Below are positions 24,940 through 33,497 of a stretch of DNA of 64,000 nucleotides, one piece after another. The DNA is from VRUE01 sp963720805 (GTDB lineage Bacteria; Actinomycetota; Thermoleophilia; Solirubrobacterales; 70-9): assembly GCA_963720805.1 (NCBI GenBank), contig CAVRGT010000008.1, positions 62,001 through 126,000 of the forward strand. The letters are read 5' to 3'. The notes below the pieces were generated by a model. It did no database searches and was not told where the DNA came from. It saw nothing but the letters and a program-made list of their open reading frames with translations. Each line of letters starts with the position of its first letter. Position 1 is the first letter of the stretch. The position numbers and the translations under genes were made by a program.

Positions 24940-26241
24940 TCAGGTCACCGCGAGCACGCCTAGTGCGATCACCGAGGCGGCGATCAGGCCGAGGGCGATG
25001 CCGGTACTCCAGCGCCCGGCACGGCCCAGCGCGTGCTCGCCCATCAATTTCCGGTCCTTGCCCAGCGAGCGGATGAAGGGGAGCATGACGAGGAGCAGGA
25101 CGGCGTTGAGCGCCTGGGTGAGGAAGAGGATCGGGACCAGCGGGGCGCCGGGGATCAGCACTACGATCGCCGCGACGAGCACGACGGCGCCGAAGCTGAG
25201 GTAGAAGACGCGGGCCTGCTCGAAGCTGTCGTTGAGGTCGGCGCGGCGGCCGAAGGCCTCCGAGATCGAGTAGGCGGTGGAGAGCGGCACGATTGCCGCG
25301 GCGAGCAACGCCGCGCCCAGCAGGCCGAGGCCGAAGAGCGTGGCGGCGAAGCTGCCGGCGAGCGGCTCGAGCGCGCCCGCGGCGTCGCGGGCGTCGTTGA
25401 TCTCGATGCCACCCGCGTGCAGGGTCGCGGCGCAGGCGACGACGACGAAGAGGCCGATCACGCCGGTGAGCACGGCGCCGACGATCACGTCGACCCGCTC
25501 GTAGCGCAGGTCCTTGACCTTGAGCCGCTTGTCGACCGCGTAGGACTGGATGAAGGCGAGGCCCCAGGGCGCCAGCGTGGTGCCGACCGTCGCCACCGTG
25601 ACCAGCAGCGCCTCGCGGCTGCGGGGGAGGTTCGGCACGACCAGCCCTTTCGCCGTCGCTCCCCAATCGGGGTGTGCGAGGAGTCCGGAGACGATGTAGG
25701 CGATGAAGACCGCGCTCAGCGCCAGCAGGAAGTGCTCGACCCGGCGGAAGCTCCCGCGCAGGACCAGCGCCGAGACGCCCGCCGCCGCCAGCGGCACGCT
25801 GAGGTAGCGGCTCATCCCGCTGAGCAGTTCCATCGCCGCGGCGACGCCGGCGAACTCGGCGCAGAGGGTGCCGGTGTTGGCGATCACCAGGGCCGAGAGG
25901 ACCAGCGTCGCGGCCCGCGGTCCATGCTGCTCGCGAACGAGCGTCAGCAATCCCTTGCCGGTGACGATCCCGAGCCGCACCCCGAGCTCGTGGAAGACGA
26001 TCAGCGCCGCGGTCGAGAGGGCGAGGACCCAGAGCAGCTCGTAGCCGTACTTGGCGCCGAGGATCGAGTAAGTGGTGATCCCGGCCGGGTCGTCGTCGGA
26101 GAGGCCGGCGAGCAGGCCTGGGCCGACCACGGCGAGCAGCGCCGCCAGGCCGCCGCCGCGCAGCAGGACGTGGCGGCGGCGTGCCAGCCACCAGTGCGTG
26201 TAGCGGCCGGGGGTTGGGTGAGCTCGCCGGCCGGACACCAT
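24940..26241 (-). CDS. NRAMP-related divalent metal transporter
   Basis: About 433 residues with around 11 helices. TM1 reads LLAGLSDDDPAGITTYSILG, where classical NRAMPs have DPGN. TM6 reads GTTLAPWGLAFIQSYAVDK, where they have the MPH motif. The ion site is thus different, as in NRAMP-related proteins that move other ions such as Mg. The ATG at 26241 is preferred over longer reading frames. It is divergent from the response regulator (59 bp apart). Confidence 0.75.
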   Translation of the reverse strand: MVSGRRAHPTPGRYTHWWLARRRHVLLRGGGLAALLAVVGPGLLAGLSDDDPAGITTYSILGAKYGYELLWVLALSTAALIVFHELGVRLGIVTGKGLLTLVREQHGPRAATLVLSALVIANTGTLCAEFAGVAAAMELLSGMSRYLSVPLAAAGVSALVLRGSFRRVEHFLLALSAVFIAYIVSGLLAHPDWGATAKGLVVPNLPRSREALLVTVATVGTTLAPWGLAFIQSYAVDKRLKVKDLRYERVDVIVGAVLTGVIGLFVVVACAATLHAGGIEINDARDAAGALEPLAGSFAATLFGLGLLGAALLAAAIVPLSTAYSISEAFGRRADLNDSFEQARVFYLSFGAVVLVAAIVVLIPGAPLVPILFLTQALNAVLLLVMLPFIRSLGKDRKLMGEHALGRAGRWSTGIALGLIAASVIALGVLAVT

Positions 26242-26300
26242 GCCTTCATCATCGCGCCAGGTGAGGAGGGCATCCGCGGCCGTCGCGTAGCATCGCCCGA

Positions 26301-26972
26301 ATGGAGATCCTGGTCGTCGAGGACGAGGCGGGGATCGCCGACTTCCTCGAGCGCGGTCTCGGCGCCGAGGGATACGGCGTCCGGGTCGCGGGCGACGGCA
26401 TCGTCGGCGAGGAGATGGCGATGGAGCGCGAGGTCGGGCTCGTCGTGCTCGACCGGATGCTGCCCGGCCGTGACGGGATCGAGGTGCTGAAGGCGATCCG
26501 CCGGGCGCGGCCGGCGCTGCCGGTGATCCTGCTGACGGCGCGAGCGAGGTCGCCGACCGGGTCGAGGGGCTCGACCTCGGCGCCACCGACTACGTCACCA
26601 AGCCGTTCTCCTTCGAGGAGCTGCTGGCGCGGATTCGGGCCCACCTGCGATACCCCGGCGGCGGGGCCGAGACGACGCTCGCCGCCGCCGGGATCGGACT
26701 CGACCTGGTCAGCCGCGAGGCGACGCGGGGCGAGCGAGGTGCGGCTGCCCGAGCGCGAGGCGGCATTGCTCGGCCACCTGATGCGCCACGCCGGCCGGGT
26801 CTGCACGCGGGAGGAAATACTCGCCGCGGTCTGGGGCTACGAGCACGACCCCGGCACCAACGTGGTCCAGGTCTACATCGGCTACCTGCGGCGCAAGCTC
26901 GATCTGCCCGACTCCCCGGCGCCGATCGAGACCGTGCGCTCGGTCGGCTACCGGCTGCGGGATTCGGGATGA
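26301..26972 (+). CDS. OmpR/PhoB-type response regulator with two compensating frameshifts
   Basis: The receiver starts normally (MEILVVEDEAGIADFLERGL) with the phospho-acceptor Asp in VVLDRMLPGRDG. A one-base shift at about 26548 corrupts the stretch that in the next frame reads EVADRVEGLDLGATDYVTKP, containing the conserved Lys. The original frame resumes at about 26730, and the winged helix LPEREAALLGHLMRHAGRVC, then YEHDPGTNVVQVYIGYLRRK, is intact. The protein is therefore continuous but scrambled over about 60 residues as written. Its stop overlaps the kinase start (ATGA). Confidence 0.8.
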   Translation: MEILVVEDEAGIADFLERGLGAEGYGVRVAGDGIVGEEMAMEREVGLVVLDRMLPGRDGIEVLKAIRRARPALPVILLTARARSPTGSRGSTSAPPTTSPSRSPSRSCWRGFGPTCDTPAAGPRRRSPPPGSDSTWSAARRRGASEVRLPEREAALLGHLMRHAGRVCTREEILAAVWGYEHDPGTNVVQVYIGYLRRKLDLPDSPAPIETVRSVGYRLRDSG

Positions 26973-28129
26973 GGCGCGGCTGGGCGCGGCTGGGCCTGCG
27001 CGGCAGGCTGGCGCTCTCGATCGGCGCGATCGTCGTCGCCGCCTTCGCCACGGTCTTCGTCGCGGTCCGCGCCCAGATGGCGGACGAGGCCTCGGTGATC
27101 CACCGCGAGGAGGGCCGCGAGGGCGGCCCGCCCCCGGCGAGCGGTGGTGAGCCCGATGAGGGCCCCTCGATCTCGCCGATCAAGGACGCCCAGTCCGACG
27201 TCGAGAAGACCTTCCTCCTGGTCGGCGGCGCGACCCTGGTCGCGGCGCTCCTCGCCGGCTACCTGCTCGCCGCCCGCACCGCCTCGCCGCTTAAGCGTTT
27301 TGCCCTCACCGCGAGCAAGATCGACGCCGGCGACCTGACCCCGCGGCTGGAGCCCGACTCAGGCGACGCGGCCGAGCTGCGGATCCTCGCCGAGGCCTTC
27401 AATCACATGCTCGACCGGCTCGACCGGGCCTTCGCCAGGCAGCGCCGCTTCGTTTCCGATGCATCGCACGAGCTGCGCAGCCCGCTGACCGCGATCCGCG
27501 GCCAGCTGGAAGTGCTCGCTCGCCAGGAGCAGCCGAGCGGGCAGGAGGTACGGCGGGTCGAGGCCGTGGCCCTGCGCGAGCTCGGCCGGGTCGAACGGCT
27601 GGTCGAGGACATGCTCTCGCTGGCCCGGCTCGACGAGGGCCTCGGCCCGTCGCTGCGGAGGTCGAGCGCCGCCGGGTTCCTGCGCGAGCTGGCCGAGGCG
27701 CGACAGGGCGGCAACGAGCAGCTCGGCGAGCTTGCCGAGGGGACGATCGAGCTCGACCCCGACCTCGTCGCCCAGGTCGTCCGCAACCTGCTCGACAACG
27801 CCAATCGCTACGCGGGCGAGGGCCAGGTCGTGCTCTCGGCGCGCCCCGCCGGCAGCTCGCTCGTGTCGTCTCCGTCGACGACACCGGCCCCGGCATCCCG
27901 CCCGCGGACCGCGAGCGCGTCTTCGACCGTTTCCACCGTCGCTGACTCGGCCCGCGACCGTGCGTCCGGGGGCAGCGGCCTGGGACTGGGGATCGCGCGC
28001 GCGATCGTGGTCGCCCACGGCGGCCGGATCTGGATCGACGACTCACCGCTCGGCGGCACCCGGGTCAGCCTTCGCACTGCCGCGCTCGCCCGCCCCAGAG
28101 CTGAGAGATCTCTCAGCGAACGCCCTTAG
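26969..28129 (+). CDS. Sensor histidine kinase, EnvZ/CpxA type
   Basis: A 386-residue membrane kinase that phosphorylates the response regulator upstream. TM1 is at about 10-30, a short acidic periplasmic loop follows, TM2 is at about 80-102, then HAMP (SPLKRFALTASKIDAGDLTP). The phospho-His is in FVSDASHELRSPLTAIRGQL and the N box is VVRNLLDNANRYA. The G1 box is missing in this frame but reads VSVDDTGPGIPPADRERVFD in another between about 27862 and 27945; G2 (GGSGLGLGIARAIV) is back in frame. A third shift near 28070 would end it at 28133. The stimulus is unknown; neighbouring genes hint at metals or redox state. Confidence 0.82.
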   Translation: MRRGWARLGLRGRLALSIGAIVVAAFATVFVAVRAQMADEASVIHREEGREGGPPPASGGEPDEGPSISPIKDAQSDVEKTFLLVGGATLVAALLAGYLLAARTASPLKRFALTASKIDAGDLTPRLEPDSGDAAELRILAEAFNHMLDRLDRAFARQRRFVSDASHELRSPLTAIRGQLEVLARQEQPSGQEVRRVEAVALRELGRVERLVEDMLSLARLDEGLGPSLRRSSAAGFLRELAEARQGGNEQLGELAEGTIELDPDLVAQVVRNLLDNANRYAGEGQVVLSARPAGSSLVSSPSTTPAPASRPRTASASSTVSTVADSARDRASGGSGLGLGIARAIVVAHGGRIWIDDSPLGGTRVSLRTAALARPRAERSLSERP

Positions 28130-28164
28130 CTGAGCGCAAGCGAAGGGCGCCGAGCATCCGCCGC

Positions 28165-28756
28165 GTGTCATCGCCCCACCACGAAGCTCCGCGACGGCGT
28201 CGCGGGCAACGCCCGCCTGACCGGCGCCGCGGCCGCCGCCCTGCTGATCCTGCTGGCCGCCGAGGGCGCGACGATCCCCTTCATCGGCCCACTGCTCGGC
28301 CCCCACATCTTCATCGGCATGCTGCTGATCCCGCCGGTGTTGCTGAAGCTGGGCAGCACCGGCTACCGCTTCGCCCGCTACTACACGGGCAATCCCCGCT
28401 ACCTGGAGAAGGGCCCGCCGCTGCTCGTGCTGCGCGTGCTCGCCCCCGGCGTCGTGCTCACGACCCTCGCCCTCTTCGGCACCGGCGTGGCGCTGCTGAT
28501 CGACGGCCCGCCCAGCAACACCCTGATCTTCGCCCACAAGGCCAGCTTCATCGCCTGGGTCGCGCTGATGACCCTGCACGTGCTCGGCCACCTGCTCGAG
28601 GTGCCCTCGCTGGCCGCTGCCGACTGGCGCCGGGCCGGGCCGCCCGAGGCACGGCTGGCGGGCGCCGGAGTGCGGGCACTGACCTTGGCCAGCGCGATCC
28701 TCGCCGGCGTCGCCCTGGCCGCGCTGACGTACTCCGCCGCCCAGCCCTGGTTCTAA
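28165..28756 (+). CDS. Four-helix membrane protein, putative b-type cytochrome
   Basis: From about 28195 the frame reads GNARLTGAAAAALLILLAAE and LGPHIFIGMLLIPPVLLKLG, then helices with IFAHKASFIAWVAL and LMTLHVLGHLLEVP. It ends SAAQPWF at 28756. The His in helices 2 and 4 suit heme ligation as in cytochrome b561 or ferric-reductase-like domains. A GTG at 28165 gives a start only with a frameshift near 28190; within the long frame the first ATG is at 28319. It directly follows the two-component system. Confidence 0.55.
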
Positions 28757-28839
28757 CCGCCTCTGGCGATGTGGGCAATCTGCTTGCTCGTCCCAAGCGG
28801 TAGCCAACCGGGAGCGACGCCAAGCGACCCTTCGACATC

Positions 28840-28884
28840 GACTGGTCGATTCGACCCACGCATACGGGGGCAAATCGACCAGTC
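28840..28884. repeat. Family 2 palindromic repeat, copy 1
   Basis: Outer arms GACTGGTCGATT (28840-28851) and its exact complement (28873-28884) around a centre with GCATAC. Relatives are at 38113, 46524, 51967 and 56279. It lies in the gap between two plus-strand genes. Confidence 0.8.
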
Positions 28885-28953
28885 GGCACCGCGCCACACG
28901 CGCGGACGACTCATTCAGAGATGAAGAGGTCGCCTCACCGTGGAATCAATCGT

Positions 28954-29000
28954 CTAGGCGGTTGCCGAGGCGAGCAGCGCCACGTTGGAGAGGCTCAGCG
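28954..29000 (-). pseudogene. Remnant of a SAM-methyltransferase 3' end
   Basis: On the minus strand this encodes LSLSNVALLASATA and a TAG. The intact methyltransferase at 34068-34925 ends LSLSNVVLLASATA. Over 45 bp, 42 positions match. No further methyltransferase sequence lies upstream, so only the last 15 codons survive. The two copies are in the same orientation about 5.1 kb apart. Confidence 0.7.
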
Positions 29001-29029
29001 TTGGCCAGGGGTGCCGTAGGATTTCCGCT

Positions 29030-29431
29030 GTGCCGTTCACGCTGAGGAACCTCAAGGACGACCTGGAGGACGTCGGGTCAAATTTCGACGGCCCGCCGGA
29101 CCTGGAGTTCCGCCTGGCGACCGAGTCGCTCGAGCTCGAGCAATCCGGCCTCGGCTACCAGCGCGTCCCGCCCAACTATCGCTTTCCGTACGGCCACACG
29201 CACAAGAAGCAGGAGGAGGTGTACGTGGTCCTTGGCGGGACCGGGCGGATGAAGCTCGACGACGAGATCGTCGAGCTCACCGAATGGGACACCGTGCGCG
29301 TCCCGCCCGGTACCTGGCGAGGCTACGAGGCCGGGCCGGAGGGCCTCGAGATCCTCGTCATCGGCGCACCCAACCTCGGCGACTCCCCCCGCGAAGACGT
29401 CGAAGGCCGGCGCGGCTGGTGGGCCGACTAG
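29030..29431 (+). CDS. Small cupin-domain protein
   Basis: A 133-residue single cupin from a GTG at 29030. Motif 1 is PYGHTHKKQEEVYVVLGG and motif 2 is DTVRVPPGTWRGYEAG. The His and Glu ligands of motif 1 are present, but motif 2 has no clear His, so the metal site may be incomplete. A longer frame from 28985 would run into the methyltransferase remnant and is not favoured. No functional partner is evident. Confidence 0.75.
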   Translation: MPFTLRNLKDDLEDVGSNFDGPPDLEFRLATESLELEQSGLGYQRVPPNYRFPYGHTHKKQEEVYVVLGGTGRMKLDDEIVELTEWDTVRVPPGTWRGYEAGPEGLEILVIGAPNLGDSPREDVEGRRGWWAD

Positions 29432-29441
29432 GCAACGAGGG

Positions 29442-30206
29442 TCATTGGGGCCGCCAAATCTTCCCCTCGACTCGGTCCACGGGGTCGGCCGGCGGACCGA
29501 GGGCTCCCAACTCCGCTTCGTGTTCGCTCATGACCAAAGCGGAGACCGCCGCGTCGAAAGCATCTTCGGACCCCGCGGCCCGCTCGAGCAGGTCTCGCGG
29601 CTGCTCGGGAAAGTGCTCGAGTAGATAGTCATGTCGCGCTGACCACCTGCTCTTGTTGACCGGACCGGTCAGGGCGCGCGGATAGATCTCCACCACGCGC
29701 GGCCATCCCTCGGAGAACGGCCAGATGCCGAAGCCGTTCCTGGCAAGCGTCAACAGGTGCGGCATCCCGCGAATCGAGCCGGTACCCACGGCGCCGGCAC
29801 CACCGATCTGAAAGACAGACTTCGGACGCACCGCGTCCTCGCTTCTCTCGGTCCGCCTGTAAAGCCGTGCTTTCGAATGTGGATTTCGCTTACCCGGGCG
29901 CCCCCAGAAGGGGTCTTCGCATTCCTCAAGCAGATCCTCGCCCTGATGCTCCATGACTGACCACACGTCCTCCCCGCTGGACCAACCCCTCTGCTCGCAC
30001 CACCACGCGGGGAACGAAAAGGCGAAGTCCAGTCCGATGACCATGCGGGGCTCGGCTTCACCGAGCTCAAGAAGCTTCGCGATCAGCTCACCCCGGCCAA
30101 GCCCGTTCCTCAGCTCAGTCAGCCTGCCGTCGCGGACCTCAGCTCGCCAGAGAGACTCCGCCGGCCCGTTGGCCTTTCCAGACCAGTCAACAGCGATGAT
30201 TTGCAC
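29442..30206 (-). CDS. DUF429 family protein (RNase H-like fold, predicted nuclease)
   Basis: About 254 residues from a GTG at 30206 that places VQIIAVDWSGKANG at the N-terminus, the DUF429 hallmark. Other conserved stretches are MVIGLDFAFSFPAWW, VFQIGGAGAVGTGSIRGMP and GSEDAFDAAVSALVM near the end, with spaced Asp residues fitting an RNase H-like active site. No biochemical role is established. It ends 11 bp from the facing cupin gene. Confidence 0.7.
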   Translation of the reverse strand: MQIIAVDWSGKANGPAESLWRAEVRDGRLTELRNGLGRGELIAKLLELGEAEPRMVIGLDFAFSFPAWWCEQRGWSSGEDVWSVMEHQGEDLLEECEDPFWGRPGKRNPHSKARLYRRTERSEDAVRPKSVFQIGGAGAVGTGSIRGMPHLLTLARNGFGIWPFSEGWPRVVEIYPRALTGPVNKSRWSARHDYLLEHFPEQPRDLLERAAGSEDAFDAAVSALVMSEHEAELGALGPPADPVDRVEGKIWRPQ

Positions 30207-30252
30207 GGGACGGATGGTCGCAGTTATTGAGATCAGAAGTACCATCCCATGC

Positions 30253-30678
30253 ATGACTCCGCGCCAGTTCCGCATCGGGGGGCTCATCCTTTCCGCGGCC
30301 TTCGCCACCCTCGGCATCTGGGCACTGGCGGAGGCCAGATACGGCACCGGCGCCTTCTGGCTGGCAATGAGCGTTGCGTGGATGCTGAACGCCCTCTTCA
30401 GGAACAACACTCTGCGAGCGCAAGAGCGTCGGCGACAGCGATTGGAGGCAAAGTACGCGTCACGACCGATCCCGGCGCAGCCGGACCACCCGCCCCGTTG
30501 GTACAGCCCGGATAACCCGCCTGGTTGGTACCTGAATCCCGCCACCAACGAACCTGCGTACTGGTCAGAGCTCGGCTGGCAGATGAAGCAGATCCACGGT
30601 CCTCTGCCACGACGCTACCTGGCCTCGCCACCCCACTTCGACGGCAGGGACGCACCCACACACCTTCGTCCGGGTTGA
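30253..30678 (+). CDS. Small two-helix membrane protein with DUF2510-like tail
   Basis: 141 residues from an ATG at 30253. Two membrane helices (GLILSAAFATLGIWALAEA and AFWLAMSVAWMLNALF) are followed by a basic stretch. A tail follows with RWYSPDNPPGWYLNPATNEP and YWSELGW, a variant of the actinobacterial DUF2510 PPGWYPDP...YWDG motif. Such tails occur on many membrane proteins of unknown role. Divergent from DUF429 with a 46-bp gap. Confidence 0.6.
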   Translation: MTPRQFRIGGLILSAAFATLGIWALAEARYGTGAFWLAMSVAWMLNALFRNNTLRAQERRRQRLEAKYASRPIPAQPDHPPRWYSPDNPPGWYLNPATNEPAYWSELGWQMKQIHGPLPRRYLASPPHFDGRDAPTHLRPG

Positions 30679-30801
30679 CCGCCGCAACCGACGCAGCATG
30701 GCGCTGTGCGACCGTGAGGAAGATCGAGTCTCTGACGAGCTATGCACGCTTATAACAGGGTTCGTTATATCTTGATATATACCGCCATAAGCATGGACCC
30801 G

Positions 30802-30834
30802 GCCGCGATGGTGCGCAAGGCCTATGTGTCCTAG
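30802..30834 (+). pseudogene. Remnant of the HNH protein gene 3' end
   Basis: Codes for AAMVRKAYVS and a stop, identical in protein to the last ten residues of the HNH gene at 35417-35863 (which ends with TGA instead of TAG). Opposite strand, about 4.6 kb away. The rest of this 315-bp gap (30679-30993) holds an AT-rich stretch at 30748-30790 and nothing else recognisable. Confidence 0.6.
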
Positions 30835-30993
30835 GCTGGCCGTAGAAACTCTGCTGCTTTGCGCGAAGCGCGGAACTCCGCTGGCCCGAGCCCGCTAGCC
30901 CTTGTCGCGCCGCCTCAGTGTGCGTCCGCGAAGGTTCGCAGCGAGAAGCTCCGCCGCAGTTACTGCTCTCGCGTGGAAGGGTGCTGTCGAGCG

Positions 30994-31258
30994 CTACTCG
31001 ACCACTTGCAGCCGTGAGCGGATCATGTCCGCGAGCTCCTCGGGAGTCGTGCCGGCGCTCAGGCCGATGATCCATCAGCGAGTTCGGGATCCGTTGCGTT
31101 GGCCCCGAAGCCGTTGACCTCGCGGCCGCCCCAGCGCTCTCGAGGCCAGCCTGATCGCGAAGCTGGTCGGCGGCCTGCCCAGTGGTTCCACCGATGATCG
31201 CGGCGTAGAGCTCCACGGCATCGGCGAACTCGATATAAACCGGCTCGTTCCCCTCCAC
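30994..31258 (-). pseudogene. doc: Doc/Fic-type toxin gene with its catalytic core deleted
   Basis: The N-terminus from GTG 31258 (VYIEFADAVELYAAIIGG, then QLRDQAGLESA) matches Doc death-on-curing toxins. After about 31140 the text jumps to sequence typical of Doc C-termini: EVNGFGANATDPELADG, then in another frame IIGLSAGTTPEELADMIRSR, ending VVE at 30994. The central helices with HPFxDGNKR, needed for catalysis, are absent. About 88 codons remain of the usual 125-130. The toxin is therefore dead. It lies 11 bp after the antitoxin gene in the normal order. Confidence 0.75.
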
Positions 31259-31269
31259 CGGAGGCCTGT

Positions 31270-31524
31270 CTACTGATTGGCTCGTTCGTCGTCGGGATCG
31301 TGCTCGGCAAGGATCTGCAGCGCCTCGGCGTGCTCGGCAACCACGCGCCGTCCGATGCCGCGAATCCGATCGCGCACCTGCTCGGTCGGCATGATCCGCA
31401 GCTCACCGCCCTCGAGCTCCTCGACAAGCACCGACGTTCCGGCGGCGTAGCCGCGCGCCTCAAACTCGCGCGGTATCGAAACCACGTTGCTGTTCCCGAC
31501 CCGGCGAATTTTGACGACCTTCAT
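31270..31524 (-). CDS. AbrB/MazE-type antitoxin
   Basis: 84 residues. The swapped-hairpin DNA-binding domain reads VVKIRRVGNSNVVSIPREFE and GTSVLVEELEGGELRIMPTE. The C-terminus (RVVAEHAEALQILAEHD) is the helical toxin-neutralising part. Intact, although the cognate toxin downstream is gutted, so it may now act only as a repressor or against a Doc toxin encoded elsewhere. Confidence 0.85.
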   Translation of the reverse strand: MKVVKIRRVGNSNVVSIPREFEARGYAAGTSVLVEELEGGELRIMPTEQVRDRIRGIGRRVVAEHAEALQILAEHDPDDERANQ

Positions 31525-31720
31525 GACGTCAGTAACAGCGGCTAGGCCACCGGGCGGCGCTTCCTCGTAGAAACTCGCGACGGACAGTCGTCACGGCATC
31601 CTCTCCGCGGCGAGGGCGCTCGGCACTTCGGAAGGGGCCCGCTGGTCGCGCGAAGCGGGGAGCCATCCGGCCGAGCGGTAATGGCCGGCAGACCCGAGGA
31701 GAGGACAGGAAAGCGCAGCG

Positions 31721-32005
31721 TTACTCGTTTTTGGAATCCCAGTAGGCCTCTGCCTCTGCCTCCATGACGGAGAGGCGGGAGTAATAGTCCGGAAACTCGT
31801 TGAGGTGCGCTCGGGCGATCTTGGCGGTCACGACGATGTCGTCGTCGGTGACGTTGGTCTCGGGATCCTGCGTGCCGTGCTCAAGCTCTACGTCCATTCC
31901 CATCTGAAATTGCTCGACATCGAAGCTCGATGAGGCCCAGTCGATCCCGATGCGCTCGCCGGCCGTACGGGCCTCCTCTACCGTGAAGCGGGCTTTCTCG
32001 CTCAT
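31721..32005 (-). CDS. DUF5661 family protein
   Basis: 94 residues matching DUF5661: FTVEEARTAGERIGIDWASS, SFDVEQFQMGMDVELEHG, TDDDIVVTAKIARAHLNEFP and DYYSRL. Acidic and soluble; no known function. Its ATG at 32005 lies 2-3 nt after the 3' end of the group II intron, so the insertion lies in its ribosome-binding region and expression would depend on the intron's last bases or on splicing. Confidence 0.7.
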   Translation of the reverse strand: MSEKARFTVEEARTAGERIGIDWASSSFDVEQFQMGMDVELEHGTQDPETNVTDDDIVVTAKIARAHLNEFPDYYSRLSVMEAEAEAYWDSKNE

Positions 32006-32055
32006 TGGTAGTCAGGGGCGCAGTACCAGGCTGGCCTGTTTCCCCATTCCCCTTT

Positions 32056-32089
32056 CAATCCGTGCGTGCGGTTTTCCCGCACACGGCTT
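32056..32089 (-). ncRNA. Group II intron domain V
   Basis: On the minus strand: AAGCCGTGTGCGG, a GAAA-type tetraloop region, then CCGCACGCACGGATT. The 34-nt hairpin with its two-base bulge is the diagnostic catalytic core of group II introns. Confidence 0.85.
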
Positions 32090-32111
32090 ACCGATGATCT
32101 TCTTGGCATGG

Positions 32112-33497
32112 CTACGCAACTCCCGGATATCGAATTGTGCCCATCAACTGGTGAAGGCCCAGCTCCACAAACCACTGCCTTGTCCACAGCTCGGCCTGCC
32201 CGGCGCGCAGGTTTCGGCCGTGGCGCCTGATCAACAGGCGCCGCAGCCGCCAGGCGACGTAGCGGTCGAGCGAGACGAACGCATCGGCGGCATTCCCGGT
32301 GCGAAAGTAATTGCCCCAACCCCGCAGGATCGGGTTCAGGGTCCGGATCACGTACCGGATGTCTGAGACTCCCGTGCGGTTGCTGGCTGTTTGGGCCTTG
32401 ACCTTGGCTCGAATGGACTTCATTGCCCGCTTGGAGGGCCAGCGGTGGAGGTAATAGCGGCGAATGCCGCGTTCCAGCAGCTTGCCCGAGATGCGAGCTC
32501 GGAAGTGGCATCCGAGGAAGTCAAAGCCCTCGCGGCCTTCTCTGAGGTCGACCACCTTCGTCTTTTCGGGGTGTAGCTCAAGGCCGAGGGAGGCGAGGAC
32601 TTCCCTCGCCTTGGCCTCAGCCGCCCTGACCTCGTCCTCGGAGCGGCAGAGCACGACGAAGTCATCCGCGTAGCGGATGAGCTTGCCGTGGGTGCCGTCG
32701 GCGAAGGCAAGGTCGAGGGCGTGCAGGTAGATGTTGGAGAGCAGCGGTGAGATGACGCCGCCCTGAGGGGTCCCGGCGACCGTCTGGCGGTACCCCCCTT
32801 CCTCCATCACCCCTGCCTTGAGCCACTTGCGCAGCAGCTTCAGCACCTTCCGGTCCGAGACCCGCTCCGCCACCTTCTCCATCAGGTGTTGATGGTCGAT
32901 GGTGGAGAAGTAGTCCCGGATGTCTGCGTCGAGCGCCCGGACGCGGCCACGGATGAAGCCCTTGCGGACCTCCTCCATGGCCTCGGTGGCGGAGCGGCGG
33001 GGCCGGAAGCCGTAGGAGGCGTCTGAGAAGCCCGCCTCGAAGATCGGCTCCAGGACGAGCCGCGCCGCCTGTTGGGCGATGCGATCGCGGACGGTGGGGA
33101 TGCCGAGCGGCCGCTTGCCGCCCTGTGGCTTGGGGATATCCACCCGCCTTGTCGGGGATGGGTGGTAGGTGCCTTCGCGAAGGTCTCGTTGCAGCTCGGC
33201 CAACAGCCGCTCTGCGCCGTATTCCTCCACCGCGGCGAGGGTCATCTTGTCGATGCCCGCCGCGCCCTTGTTCTTGTGCACCCGCTTCCATGCCTCCTGG
33301 AGGACGTCACCCCTCCAGATTCGGTCATACAGGGCGTGGAAGCGGCGATCCGGGGATCGCTTGGCCGTTGCCCATAGCTTGCGTTGGAGTTCTCGCACCT
33401 TCGGGCGGCGAGGGGCATCGAGTGCCATTTCGCTCGCGTGCTCGCCGGCGGGTTGGCTACCGCCGGGGTGGTTGGGTCGGGTGTTTGGCCCGGCCAT
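32112..33497 (-). CDS. ltrA: Group II intron reverse transcriptase/maturase
   Basis: 461 residues. The RT domain has KNKGAAGIDKMTLAAVEEYG, RPLGIPTVRDRIAQQAARLV, SYGFRPRRSATEAMEEV, the TPQGGVISPLLSNIYLH block and the catalytic IRYADDFVVLC. The maturase domain follows (SIRAKVKAQTASNRTGVSDI, LNPILRGWGNYFRTGNA). No HNH endonuclease domain follows, so mobility would use nicked or single-stranded targets. The frame is complete with all catalytic residues, so the element could be active. An ATG at 33497 is used. Confidence 0.93.
   Translation of the reverse strand: MAGPNTRPNHPGGSQPAGEHASEMALDAPRRPKVRELQRKLWATAKRSPDRRFHALYDRIWRGDVLQEAWKRVHKNKGAAGIDKMTLAAVEEYGAERLLAELQRDLREGTYHPSPTRRVDIPKPQGGKRPLGIPTVRDRIAQQAARLVLEPIFEAGFSDASYGFRPRRSATEAMEEVRKGFIRGRVRALDADIRDYFSTIDHQHLMEKVAERVSDRKVLKLLRKWLKAGVMEEGGYRQTVAGTPQGGVISPLLSNIYLHALDLAFADGTHGKLIRYADDFVVLCRSEDEVRAAEAKAREVLASLGLELHPEKTKVVDLREGREGFDFLGCHFRARISGKLLERGIRRYYLHRWPSKRAMKSIRAKVKAQTASNRTGVSDIRYVIRTLNPILRGWGNYFRTGNAADAFVSLDRYVAWRLRRLLIRRHGRNLRAGQAELWTRQWFVELGLHQLMGTIRYPGVA

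Noticed and set aside
30748..30790. AT-rich stretch starting CTTAT and ending ATAAG, considered as a terminator or phage att site
   Set aside because: The arms are only 5 bp and no integrase or facing gene ends support either idea.
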